A stretch of DNA of 23,922 nt from JAVXTH01 sp036641395 (GTDB lineage Bacteria > Bacillota_I > Bacilli_A > Erysipelotrichales > Erysipelotrichaceae), in assembly GCA_036641395.1 (NCBI GenBank), contig JAVWEY010000026.1, positions 1 to 23,922 on the forward strand, read 5' to 3'. Position 1 is the stretch's first letter, and the number at the start of each line of letters is the position of its first letter. This document shows positions 1 through 7,471 of this stretch, one piece after another. Under the pieces are notes generated by a model. It saw nothing but the letters and a program-made list of their open reading frames with translations. It was not told the DNA's origin and searched no databases. Made by a program: the position numbers and the translations under genes.

Positions 1-88
1 TTAGGCTTAAGGCGTTAGCCTTATCGAACAAGAAGCCCCACTTCAATGCGTTATCACTCGCATAAGTGGTGGGAGTATGTCACCACAT
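1..88 (-). mobile_element. IS200/IS605-like right end / omega-RNA-like hairpin fragment
   Basis: Read on the minus strand, this stretch carries a GTGGTG/CACCAC inverted repeat (plus-strand 66-71 and 81-86). It overlaps a second stem formed by CCACTT (38-43) with AAGTGG (64-69) and ATGCG (46-50) with CGCAT (59-63). A perfect small hairpin AAGGC-GTTA-GCCTT follows at 9-22. The minus-strand pattern of ACTCCCACC, then a hairpin, then GTGGGGCTTCTTG, then a short terminal hairpin is what I associate with the region downstream of tnpB in IS605-family elements, where the guide (omega) RNA and the transposon right end lie. No tnpB lies upstream on this strand; intact ftsW does. It is therefore a solo end, a miniature (PATE-like) copy or a decayed element. 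The family call rests on remembered pattern resemblance and the window edge cuts it. Confidence 0.42.
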
Positions 89-117
89 AAACTTTAACTT
101 AATCAAACAAATCATTT

Positions 118-1206
118 TTAACAATCCTTTTGATTTGCGATGCTTATTAATAGCCCAATACTTCCCATCATGACAATTAATGAACTTCCTCCATAAGATA
201 TAAAAGGGAGCGTAATTCCAGTAATTGGAAATAAACCAACGACTACACCTAAATTAATCATAACTTGAATTGCAAATAACGAAATTAGACCAATCGCAAC
301 ATAACTCAAGAAAACATCATGAGTGTGCTTCGCAATCTTTACGCCTTCATAGATAATCATTAAGAATATTAAGATTAATAAAAAACAACCAATCAAACCA
401 AATTCTTCCGCAAAGATAGCAAAGATAAAATCAGTTTGAGGCTCTGGTAAATAAAAATGTTTCTGCATACTTTGATCAAAGCCTACCCCAAGAATACCAC
501 CGGGAGCAATCGCAAAGAGCGATTGGATCATTTGAAAACCTGATCCTAATGGATCAAGCCAAGGATTAATGAACGAAGTAATTCGTGCCAACCGATAAGG
601 TGCAGAAAGAATTAAACCACCTAATGTAATTAAACCGATACAAGCAACTCGAATAAAATACGTGAGTGGTGCATCCGCTACTAAAACAATTACGACAATA
701 CTACAAACCATAACAATACCACTACCAAAATCTGGTTGAAGAAGGATTAAGCCAAATCCTAATGCGCTCACAAATGCAGGTATTAATAAATCTTTAAAGA
801 AAGTTTTAATACGATAACGCTTCGCAAGAAAATCGGATATATATATAATAATTGCAATTTTAAAAAACTCTGCTGGTTGAATTAAAAATGTTCCAATCCC
901 AAACCAACTTCGAGAACCATTACGAGCAACACCAATTCCTGGAATTAATACTAAGATCAAAGAAACAATTGATACAACAAATAGGAATAAAGAATATTTC
1001 CTGATTCTTTTCAAATTAAATCTAGAAAAGATAGCCATTACAAAAACACCGATGATAGCAAAGACAATCTGACGATTCATAAAATAATATGGATCCTTAT
1101 ATTTATAGTTTGCCCATACTCTACTAGCTGATCCAATCATAATAATACCAATCAATACTAAACATAAAACTTCAATTACAAGTAGTCTAGATTTAGGTTT
1201 CCACAT
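118..1206 (-). CDS. ftsW: SEDS peptidoglycan glycosyltransferase, FtsW/SpoVE type
   Basis: This 362-residue polytopic membrane protein has about ten hydrophobic segments and belongs to the SEDS family, which polymerises lipid II into glycan strands together with a class B penicillin-binding protein. Diagnostic motifs are ARNGSRSWFGIG (94-105), QPAEFFK (110-116), LLQPDFGSG (155-163), PEPQTDFIFA (254-263, with Asp259 at the position of the catalytic Asp) and ITGITLPFISYGGSS (328-342). The PEPQTDFIF form resembles FtsW/SpoVE more than RodA, but RodA cannot be fully excluded. Length is normal. The ATG at 1204-1206 has a GAGGGTGA ribosome site about 5 bases upstream. It follows the sortase gene on the same strand after an intrinsic terminator. 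No partner PBP is visible in the window. Confidence 0.88.
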   Translation of the reverse strand: MWKPKSRLLVIEVLCLVLIGIIMIGSASRVWANYKYKDPYYFMNRQIVFAIIGVFVMAIFSRFNLKRIRKYSLFLFVVSIVSLILVLIPGIGVARNGSRSWFGIGTFLIQPAEFFKIAIIIYISDFLAKRYRIKTFFKDLLIPAFVSALGFGLILLQPDFGSGIVMVCSIVVIVLVADAPLTYFIRVACIGLITLGGLILSAPYRLARITSFINPWLDPLGSGFQMIQSLFAIAPGGILGVGFDQSMQKHFYLPEPQTDFIFAIFAEEFGLIGCFLLILIFLMIIYEGVKIAKHTHDVFLSYVAIGLISLFAIQVMINLGVVVGLFPITGITLPFISYGGSSLIVMMGSIGLLISIANQKDC

Positions 1207-1244
1207 TATGTCACCCTCATCCTAATCTTATGTAAGTATTAAAT

Positions 1245-1266
1245 AAAAAAGACTTCCGAAGAAGTC
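1245..1266 (-). terminator. Intrinsic terminator of the sortase gene
   Basis: On the minus strand the perfect stem GACTTC-TTCG-GAAGTC is followed by TTTTTT. It has a UUCG-type tetraloop and starts inside the sortase stop codon. Its position between sortase and ftsW suggests that ftsW is at least partly transcribed separately or by read-through. Confidence 0.88.
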
Positions 1267-2035
1267 ATTTGCTTGTGTCATTCCATTCAACTAGTTTAGC
1301 ATGTAACAAATAACGAGCATCACTAGCCACACCACCTCGCTCATAGGAACAAGTAGATAATGTAATCATATGATCACCCTCACCAAAAGCAACATCACGA
1401 GCATACATTGCTTTACTCTTAATCAAATTTACATAGTTAGAAAATCCATCCCATGATGTATAACCATTTATGTAAGAATCACTCGATGCATCAGTGCTGT
1501 ACATTGACATAATATCACATTTATATTTCTTTTCTGGTGTAAATATATATAGATAAGGATGAGCTTCAAAGAATGCTTGATCTTTAAATTTCTGCACATC
1601 GGAAAACATCGTTCCATGTTTTATATTATGTCCATAAATAAAGGTATTCAAATCGCTATAATTAGGACTAGCAGCATAATCATTAAAGATTGCTCCTGCA
1701 TAATTTTCACGCTTTTCAAAAGTATGATTCAAATAATAGTCATTATCTTTTCCTTGAACAATCGGATAAGAAATATCAGTATCAGGTACAACAATCCATG
1801 CAACTACATCCGGATTAATTTCACTTAGTTTCTTAAAATCAACTTTAAACTTAGCGTTTTTCTTTATATCCGTTGGTATTTTAGAAATACTAGTAATTCG
1901 ATCCTTTTCACTATTTTCTTCCCAATTAGCTTTATAAATTGTAAAGAGTTTATATCCACTAAATAGAAATACAATGAGTGCGATAATAAAAATAAATCGA
2001 TAAACAAACTGTTTTTTTGATTTAAAATAATTCAT
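1265..2035 (-). CDS. srtB: Class B sortase
   Basis: This is a membrane-anchored cysteine transpeptidase of 256 residues that attaches proteins bearing a C-terminal sorting signal to the cell wall. An N-terminal signal anchor (about 10-33) is followed by the sortase fold. The catalytic triad is visible: His136 in YGHN, Cys229 in TLSTCS and Arg241 in DARYLLHAKL. The TLSTC-x(11)-R spacing and length fit class B rather than class A. A longer frame begins at a TTG at 2051-2053, but that TTG overlaps the GGAGGGAG ribosome site (2044-2051). The site lies 8 bases from the ATG at 2033-2035, which I take as the start. No NPxTN/LPxTG substrate gene is in the window, so its substrate is unknown. Isd-type heme proteins and pilins are known class B clients elsewhere. 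Confidence 0.9.
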   Translation of the reverse strand: MNYFKSKKQFVYRFIFIIALIVFLFSGYKLFTIYKANWEENSEKDRITSISKIPTDIKKNAKFKVDFKKLSEINPDVVAWIVVPDTDISYPIVQGKDNDYYLNHTFEKRENYAGAIFNDYAASPNYSDLNTFIYGHNIKHGTMFSDVQKFKDQAFFEAHPYLYIFTPEKKYKCDIMSMYSTDASSDSYINGYTSWDGFSNYVNLIKSKAMYARDVAFGEGDHMITLSTCSYERGGVASDARYLLHAKLVEWNDTSK

Positions 2036-2062
2036 GGTTTTGACTCCCTCCAAGACTTTAAT

Positions 2063-2071
2063 ATCATAACA
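2063..2071 (-). promoter_or_regulatory. Extended -10 promoter candidate for the sortase gene
   Basis: The minus strand reads TGTTATGAT, which matches TGnTATAAT with one change. It lies 12 bases upstream of the ribosome site. No convincing -35 box is seen, so reliance on the TG extension is assumed. Confidence 0.38.
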
Positions 2072-2103
2072 TAATTTATCTTAAGATGCTATGAAATCCC
2101 TTT

Positions 2104-2125
2104 CATTTCGATAACCATCGAAATG
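2104..2125. promoter_or_regulatory. Perfect 9-bp palindrome between divergent promoters
   Basis: CATTTCGAT-AACC-ATCGAAATG is a perfect inverted repeat whose right arm ends two bases before the -35 box of the repressor operon. It is also about 50 bases upstream of the expected sortase start. Its symmetry and position fit an operator for a dimeric regulator. No family-specific match is claimed. Confidence 0.45.
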
Positions 2126-2127
2126 TA

Positions 2128-2155
2128 TTGACAAGCCTTCCTTTAAGAATATAAT
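2128..2155 (+). promoter_or_regulatory. Consensus sigma-A promoter of the repressor/SdpI/ABC operon
   Basis: A perfect TTGACA (2128-2133) and a perfect TATAAT (2150-2155) are separated by 16 bases. Transcription would start near 2162, inside the downstream palindrome, and about 40 bases before the first start codon. This is the strongest promoter in the window by consensus and would need repression, consistent with the repressor it drives. Confidence 0.85.
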
Positions 2156-2158
2156 ATT

Positions 2159-2178
2159 ATTTAGACAGATATCTAAAT
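2159..2178. promoter_or_regulatory. Likely operator of the SdpR-like repressor
   Basis: ATTTAGA-N6-TCTAAAT is an imperfect palindrome (7 of 10 positions per half) spanning the predicted transcription start. ArsR-family dimers bind AT-rich 12-2-12 type palindromes around the promoter, so autorepression is a natural reading. The match to a known SdpR site is not verified. Confidence 0.5.
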
Positions 2179-2200
2179 GTCATGAAAGTGAGTTGATACT

Positions 2201-2479
2201 ATGTCAATTGCTGGGACATGGAAGGCTTTATCCGATCCCACTCGCCGCGATATTATCGAATTATTAAAAAGTGGCAAAATGAGTGCAGGCGATATTAGTG
2301 CTCATTTCAATAGTAGCAATGCTACTATTTCTCATCACCTATCGATATTAAAACAAGCAGATTTAATTCATGATGAAAAAGATGGAAAGTATATCTACTA
2401 TGATTTAAATACAAGTGTAATTGATGAAATGATTGGGTGGTTTACATCACTTTCAAAGGGAGAAGAAAATGAAAAATAG
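2201..2479 (+). CDS. sdpR: ArsR/SdpR-family winged-helix repressor
   Basis: This 92-residue protein is almost entirely one ArsR-type winged helix: WKALSDPTRRDIIELL (7-22), the recognition helix NATISHHLSILKQA (40-53) and the wing DGKYIYYDLN (61-70). No cysteine is present, so it is not a classical metal sensor. It resembles SdpR, the autorepressor that in Bacillus subtilis is titrated to the membrane by SdpI. It is the first gene of a four-gene operon. Its end overlaps the SdpI-like gene by 11 bases, which matches the sdpRI arrangement. By analogy it represses its own operon through the palindrome at 2159-2178. The exact signal is unknown. Confidence 0.88.
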   Translation: MSIAGTWKALSDPTRRDIIELLKSGKMSAGDISAHFNSSNATISHHLSILKQADLIHDEKDGKYIYYDLNTSVIDEMIGWFTSLSKGEENEK

Positions 2480-3119
2480 AAATTTACTAGTTTCGCTTGC
2501 TATCAGTTTTATATCATTAATCTTAATCTTATTATGCTTTTCAAGTCTTCCTGAGATGATTCCTTTCCATTGGAATGCACAAGGTATCATTGATGAATAT
2601 ACAAATAAATACGTCATCTTTATCTTTCCGATTATTAGTTTAATATTCGGTTTATCTTTTGTATTTCTTCCAAAGATTGATCCACAAAAAAAGAATTATG
2701 ATAAATTTAAAAAATCTTATAACCAAGTCGTTTTAGTTATAAATGTATTCTTATTTGCGGTTTTCTTAATGACCATATATTCCGCATATTACCCCAATAA
2801 TTTAAATATCACAATGTTAATAAATCTTGGCATGGGTGCTATGTTTTGTGTTATTGGTAATCAAATGCCAAGATTCAAGCATAACTATTTTATTGGTATC
2901 CGTTCACCATGGACACTTGCAAGTGAAGATGTATGGTTTAAAACGCATCGTTTTGCTGGTAAGTTATGGTTTATTGGAGGAATGATCATGATGTTATGTG
3001 CTTTTTTAGATAGTAAAATAGTATCTAGCATTACAATTGGAATTGTTTTATTTATTGGCTTTATTCCAGTTATATATTCTTATCTATGTTTCAAAAAACT
3101 TGAAGGAGAAAAACGATGA
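2469..3119 (+). CDS. sdpI: SdpI-like membrane immunity/signal protein
   Basis: This 216-residue membrane protein has six or seven hydrophobic segments. The N-terminal part has the DUF1648 signature around EMIPFHWNAQGIIDEY (29-44). The C-terminal part carries the SdpI domain, with GIRSPWTLASEDVWFKTHRF (143-162). In B. subtilis, SdpI confers immunity to the SdpC toxin and sequesters SdpR when toxin is bound. The ATG at 2469 is chosen over an upstream in-frame ATG at 2433 because AAAGGGAG lies just before it. It overlaps the repressor gene by 11 bases and the next gene by ATGA, so translational coupling is likely. No SdpC-like toxin is seen nearby, so it may guard against another strain's peptide or a distinct cell-envelope signal. 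Confidence 0.85.
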   Translation: MKNRNLLVSLAISFISLILILLCFSSLPEMIPFHWNAQGIIDEYTNKYVIFIFPIISLIFGLSFVFLPKIDPQKKNYDKFKKSYNQVVLVINVFLFAVFLMTIYSAYYPNNLNITMLINLGMGAMFCVIGNQMPRFKHNYFIGIRSPWTLASEDVWFKTHRFAGKLWFIGGMIMMLCAFLDSKIVSSITIGIVLFIGFIPVIYSYLCFKKLEGEKR

Positions 3120-3841
3120 TAACATTAAAAAACGTAACAAAGACTTATGGTGGAACAACAAAAGCGGTTGATAACATTTCATTAACGATTGAAACTGGTG
3201 AAATTGTTGGCTTTATCGGACCCAATGGTGCTGGTAAAACTACTACCATTAAAATGATTACTGGAGTTTTAAACCCCGATCAAGGTACAATTACAATTAA
3301 TGGTAAAGATATCGTAAGCAATCCAATCGAAGCAAAAAAAGAGTTTGGTTTAGTACCAGATAATGCAGATATCTTCTTACGTTTAAAAGGGATTGAGTAT
3401 TTGAACTTTATTGGTGATATTTACCAAGTAGAAAGCTTCGAACGTACTCAAAGAATTGAAGAATTATCAAAGACATTTGAAATGGAAACCGCTTTAAATG
3501 ATAAGATATTATCTTATTCTCATGGTATGCGTCAAAAGATTGTCGTTATGGGAGCTTTATTAACCAACCCTAATGTCTGGATTCTTGATGAACCAATGAC
3601 CGGCCTTGACCCTCAAAGTGCCTTTAACTTAAAAGAAATGATGCGTGCTCATGCCAATAAAGGTAATACCATCTTCTTCTCTACCCATGTCTTAGAAGTA
3701 GCAGAAAAACTTTGTGATAAAGTTGCGATTATCAACCGTGGTCATATTGTTTATTATGGAACTTTAGATGATTTAAAGAAACAATATCAACAGTTTAATA
3801 GTTTGGAGGATATCTTCTTGGAGGTAATTAAAAATGCATAA
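3116..3841 (+). CDS. ABC transporter ATPase, ABC-2 type exporter
   Basis: This 241-residue nucleotide-binding subunit has Walker A GPNGAGKTT (35-43), the VPD segment typical of ABC-2/CcmA-type ATPases instead of a classic Q-loop (80-82), a signature-like YSHGMRQ (134-140), Walker B VWILDEP (154-160), the D-loop TGLDP and the switch His191 in FFSTH. The signature departs from LSGGQ but is normal for the YtrB/BcrA-like group. It starts within the stop of the SdpI gene (ATGA) and overlaps the permease by 8 bases, so the two form one transporter. Cargo is unknown; drug or peptide export and immunity are common for such pairs. Confidence 0.9.
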   Translation: MITLKNVTKTYGGTTKAVDNISLTIETGEIVGFIGPNGAGKTTTIKMITGVLNPDQGTITINGKDIVSNPIEAKKEFGLVPDNADIFLRLKGIEYLNFIGDIYQVESFERTQRIEELSKTFEMETALNDKILSYSHGMRQKIVVMGALLTNPNVWILDEPMTGLDPQSAFNLKEMMRAHANKGNTIFFSTHVLEVAEKLCDKVAIINRGHIVYYGTLDDLKKQYQQFNSLEDIFLEVIKNA

Positions 3842-5486
3842 TTACCTATCGCTTAGTAAAGTTCTATTTATTTGTTCCTTAGGAAGTGTAAGTGATGGGA
3901 AAAGTAAGAAAAGTGTATGGAAAACAATTCTTTTTGGATTATTAGCGCTATGTTTCGTTCCTTACCTTTATTTAATCTATGTATTCTTTGATTCTGCTTT
4001 CGTTTTATTTCAACAATTAAATCAGGCTGCATCTTTAATTGCAATTGGTTTTTATCTTAGTAATTCAATTACTTTTATGTTCGCCTTATTTTTAATTCCT
4101 TCCATCTTTTATTTTTCTAAAGATGTTCAAACCTTGTTAAGTTATCCTTTAAAAGCAGAAACAATTATTGCCTCTAAGTTTAGTGTTACACTTTTATATG
4201 AATATGCTTTTACTTTACTAGTATTAGTACCAATGTTTGTAGCATATCTAAATCATTTTGGTTTTAGTTTTACCTTCTTAATTATCGCAATCATCTCACT
4301 TATCATCGTTCCTATTTTACCTTTAATCTATGCTTCCATTATTACCATGATTATTATGCGCTTTGTACCATTTGCGAAGAATCGTGATTTATTTAATATG
4401 ATAGCAGGTTTGATTGGACTATTTGCTGGTATTGGCATTGCTTATTATTTTCAAAATTTAATGTTGCAAGATCCCAATGCACTTTTAATGATGATTGCCA
4501 AAGGCAGTAATTCTTTTATAGAAGTATTCTCTAATTTCTTTATTAACATTCCTTATATGTCAAAGGCTATCTTTGAATCATCTTTCCTTGACCTATCAAT
4601 TAGTATCGGAATTCTTATTATTGCCTTTATGTTATTCCTATTTATTTCTAAATATCTTTACTTTAAAGGTGCGATTGGTGTAAATGAAGCAAAGAGTAAT
4701 CATAAAAAGATGAAAAGTAAAGATTTAAGTAATTCTACGAAATCTAAACATATAATATGGGCATATGCCCTAAAAGAATTAAAACTATTATTTAGAACCC
4801 CTGTATACTTCTTAAACTGTATTTCGATTGTGATATTAATGCCAGTTATACTAATCATTCCTGTTCTACTTGAAGGCGGAGGATTAGATGCTTTTATGCC
4901 TTATATCACAAAAATTGATTGGTCTTCAACCAAAACTATAACCTTCCTTATTCCCTGTGTCTTTGCCTATGGTTTATTATCAAGTAACTTAAATATGATT
5001 TGTGCCTCAGCAATTTCAAGGGAAGGAACTAATATTAGTTTCATGAAATATATTCCCGTTCCTTATATGCAACAAATAAATGCGAAAGTTTTAAGTGGCT
5101 TTATCATTGGCGAATTTGGAGTGTTAATCTTATTATTACCGATTGCGATTTTCATTAAAATGCCTTTAATTCTAATCATTCTGTGTTTACTCATTTCCAC
5201 CCTTACCCTAATCTTTGGCAGTTATCTAGGCATCTTAGCTGATTTAATCCATCCAAAGCTTGTATGGGAACAGGAAGCAAGTGCCGTCAAACAGAACTTC
5301 ACGAGTGGTGTTATCATGATGGGATGTATGGCTTTAGCCTTTGCCTGTGTAGGTGTCTTATTTGTGATAAACGATTCGATGTTTGTCGCTTATTCCATTT
5401 TCCTAAGCATCCTATGTATTGTCATGGTACCTATATCTTATCTCTTAGTTGCGAAAGTAGCCAACTATCGAATGCCTCAAATATAA
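3834..5486 (+). CDS. Large ABC-2 type permease partner
   Basis: This 550-residue polytopic membrane protein has two hydrophobic halves, about 40-280 and 325-545. They are joined by a charged stretch with several Lys (about 285-305). It is roughly twice the size of single-domain ABC-2 permeases, consistent with a fused or duplicated transmembrane domain that could serve as the whole membrane unit. The ATG is preceded by GGAGG (3811-3825 region) and overlaps the ATPase gene. No catalytic motif is expected or seen. It is the last gene of the operon and is followed at once by a terminator. Substrate is unknown. Its linkage to an SdpRI-type pair suggests envelope-stress or antimicrobial-peptide defence. 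Confidence 0.82.
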   Translation: MHNYLSLSKVLFICSLGSVSDGKSKKSVWKTILFGLLALCFVPYLYLIYVFFDSAFVLFQQLNQAASLIAIGFYLSNSITFMFALFLIPSIFYFSKDVQTLLSYPLKAETIIASKFSVTLLYEYAFTLLVLVPMFVAYLNHFGFSFTFLIIAIISLIIVPILPLIYASIITMIIMRFVPFAKNRDLFNMIAGLIGLFAGIGIAYYFQNLMLQDPNALLMMIAKGSNSFIEVFSNFFINIPYMSKAIFESSFLDLSISIGILIIAFMLFLFISKYLYFKGAIGVNEAKSNHKKMKSKDLSNSTKSKHIIWAYALKELKLLFRTPVYFLNCISIVILMPVILIIPVLLEGGGLDAFMPYITKIDWSSTKTITFLIPCVFAYGLLSSNLNMICASAISREGTNISFMKYIPVPYMQQINAKVLSGFIIGEFGVLILLLPIAIFIKMPLILIILCLLISTLTLIFGSYLGILADLIHPKLVWEQEASAVKQNFTSGVIMMGCMALAFACVGVLFVINDSMFVAYSIFLSILCIVMVPISYLLVAKVANYRMPQI

Positions 5487-5517
5487 AAGCGAAGAATTAT
5501 TATTCCTCGCTTTTTTT
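5487..5517. terminator. Bidirectional terminator between convergent operons
   Basis: The stem AAGCGAAGAAT (5487-5497) pairs with ATTCCTCGCTT (5502-5512) with one mismatch and a TATT loop, followed by a T-run to 5517. On the minus strand the hairpin is followed by TTTTAT, so it can also end the flavoenzyme operon. Confidence 0.85.
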
Positions 5518-5525
5518 GTATTCCT

Positions 5526-7463
5526 TTAAATTTTAATACCTATTTCAACACCATCACGCACCGCTTCAAGTGCTTGAGCAGGAGCATGGGCATCACCAAT
5601 CAGATAAATTTCAGAATGATTATCTTTTAAAGTTTCATATAATCCATTCTCTGATTTTGAACCACAAGCATAAATAATATGAGTTAAATTACTTAATGTA
5701 ATTGCTTGGCCTCGGCTTTCAATATAAGCATTATTACCTTCAACCTTACAGAGTTTAGTAGAAGGCATCATTTTAATGTTAGCTGCACTTAAGCGTTTCA
5801 TCATTACTCCATAATTACTTGGCACCATATCACCTGCGATTTTATCTAACATATCAATCATCGTAATATGAAGTTCGCCAAGTTTTTGATGAACTAAAGT
5901 TTCACACACTTCACAACCAACAATGCCTCCACCAACAACAAGAATATTACCACCAAGAATACTTACATCTTTATTTAATACTTGTTGGGCAAGGATTGCT
6001 TTCGATGCATCTACTCCTTCAATTGGTGGAATAATTTCTTTTGCGCCAGTGGCAATAACGATTGTATCCGGATGATACTGATCAATTATTTCTTGACTTG
6101 CATCAATACCCAATTCAATCTTTACTTGATGTTTCACAAGTTGTTTACTTAAATAAATTACCCATTTACTGATATCTTGTTTATAAGGAGGTACACAGGC
6201 TACTTTTAATTGTCCACCTAATGAATCACTCTTTTCAAGTAGAATAACCTCATGACCACGCTTTGCAAGCGTATTAGCACAAGCCATACCACCAATGCCA
6301 CCACCAACAACAACGACTTTCTTTTTATGATCAGTTGCTTTTAATTCAAGTTCTTCTTCTCTTCCAAGGGCTGGATTAATGACACAAGATGCTGGTCTGC
6401 GTTTTGTTTGTTCTCCAACACAACCTACACCACAACTTGCGCATGGAGCAATATCATCATAATCTTTACATTCACATTTCTTTATATAATCGCTATCCGC
6501 TAACAAAGCACGACCAAAGACAATTCCATCGACCTGTTTGCTATCTAATAAATACTCTGCATACTTTGGATCCATAATCTTACCAACAACAATAACTGGA
6601 ACACTTGAGCATGCTTTAATTGCTTTTGCTTGAGGAACATTTAGTCCTTCCACTTCTCCATCACATGGAATAATTTTATTTGGATGTTCATATTGAGTAC
6701 CACCACTAACTTCAAAGGCATCAATACCATGTTGAATCAATTGTGGAATTAAATACAACATATCTTCTAAAGTATTTCCTTGAGGATCTTTTTCACTTCC
6801 ACTCATTCTTAATACGATTGGGAAATCTTTTCCACATTTTTCTTTAATCGCATCAATTACTTCAAATAACAAACGAGCACGATGATCTAGTGATCCACCA
6901 TATTCATCCGTACGTTTATTACGCATTGGGGATAAGAAACTTCCTAACAACATATAAGCATGGGCACAGTGTAATTCAATACCATCAAAGCCTGCAAGTT
7001 TTGCTAGGTAAGATGTATTTGCATACATTGCGATGATACCTGGAATTTCTGCTAATGTTAATGCACGTGTTTTTTGTCCCATTGAATTGATGTAGCAACT
7101 ACTAGCAAGTGGTGCAATACCATGAAATGCAATGACACTTTCAGGGCCTGGATGAGTAATTTGAGGAATTATCTTAGCTCCCGTTTTATGAATTTTCTCA
7201 ATAAAAGATTCATACGACTTTAAATTATTTTCACTAAGAAATAGGGTATTCCCTAAATATGGCATACGAGGATCAACTGATAAAGCATCCGTTATGATAC
7301 AACCAACACCACCTTGGGCTCTTTTTAACCAATAAGTTTGTAACTTTGGACTAATGCTTCCATCATCACTTTCATAACCTAGTGACATTGGTGCCATAAA
7401 ACTGCGATTCACTAAATTCATACTACCAATTTTTAATGGTGTAAATAATATTCTTTCGCTCAT
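5526..7463 (-). CDS. 2,4-dienoyl-CoA reductase/BaiCD-like Fe-S flavoenzyme (second of pair)
   Basis: This 645-residue three-domain oxidoreductase has an Old-Yellow-Enzyme FMN barrel (about 1-330), a 4Fe-4S segment and a C-terminal FAD/NAD(P)H domain. In the barrel, HCAHAY (165-170) holds Tyr170 at the position of the proton donor of E. coli FadH, followed by FLSPMRNKRTDEYGGS (176-191). Cys341, 344, 348 and 360 have the C-x2-C-x3-C-x11-C spacing of FadH. Rossmann motifs are GGGIGG (387-392) and GGGIVG (511-516). Such enzymes pass hydride from NAD(P)H through FAD, 4Fe-4S and FMN to an activated C=C bond of an enoyl-CoA, steroid or aromatic acrylate. It starts 8 bases after its upstream paralogue, so they are cotranscribed. 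Substrate cannot be assigned. Confidence 0.92.
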   Translation of the reverse strand: MSERILFTPLKIGSMNLVNRSFMAPMSLGYESDDGSISPKLQTYWLKRAQGGVGCIITDALSVDPRMPYLGNTLFLSENNLKSYESFIEKIHKTGAKIIPQITHPGPESVIAFHGIAPLASSCYINSMGQKTRALTLAEIPGIIAMYANTSYLAKLAGFDGIELHCAHAYMLLGSFLSPMRNKRTDEYGGSLDHRARLLFEVIDAIKEKCGKDFPIVLRMSGSEKDPQGNTLEDMLYLIPQLIQHGIDAFEVSGGTQYEHPNKIIPCDGEVEGLNVPQAKAIKACSSVPVIVVGKIMDPKYAEYLLDSKQVDGIVFGRALLADSDYIKKCECKDYDDIAPCASCGVGCVGEQTKRRPASCVINPALGREEELELKATDHKKKVVVVGGGIGGMACANTLAKRGHEVILLEKSDSLGGQLKVACVPPYKQDISKWVIYLSKQLVKHQVKIELGIDASQEIIDQYHPDTIVIATGAKEIIPPIEGVDASKAILAQQVLNKDVSILGGNILVVGGGIVGCEVCETLVHQKLGELHITMIDMLDKIAGDMVPSNYGVMMKRLSAANIKMMPSTKLCKVEGNNAYIESRGQAITLSNLTHIIYACGSKSENGLYETLKDNHSEIYLIGDAHAPAQALEAVRDGVEIGIKI

Positions 7464-7471
7464 AATTTATC

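Noticed and set aside
1..117. Possible 3' part of 6S RNA on the plus strand
   Set aside because: The GAAGCC and hairpin pattern is superficially similar, but I see no closing-stem partner in the window, and the minus-strand reading as an IS605-type end explains more of the structure.
1559..1828. Plus-strand open frame of 89 codons opposite the sortase
   Set aside because: It is antisense to a well-supported gene, with no ribosome site and no recognisable protein.
5264..5536. Overlapping plus-strand frame at the end of the permease gene
   Set aside because: It is a shifted frame of the permease, cysteine- and histidine-rich in a random way, running into the terminator.
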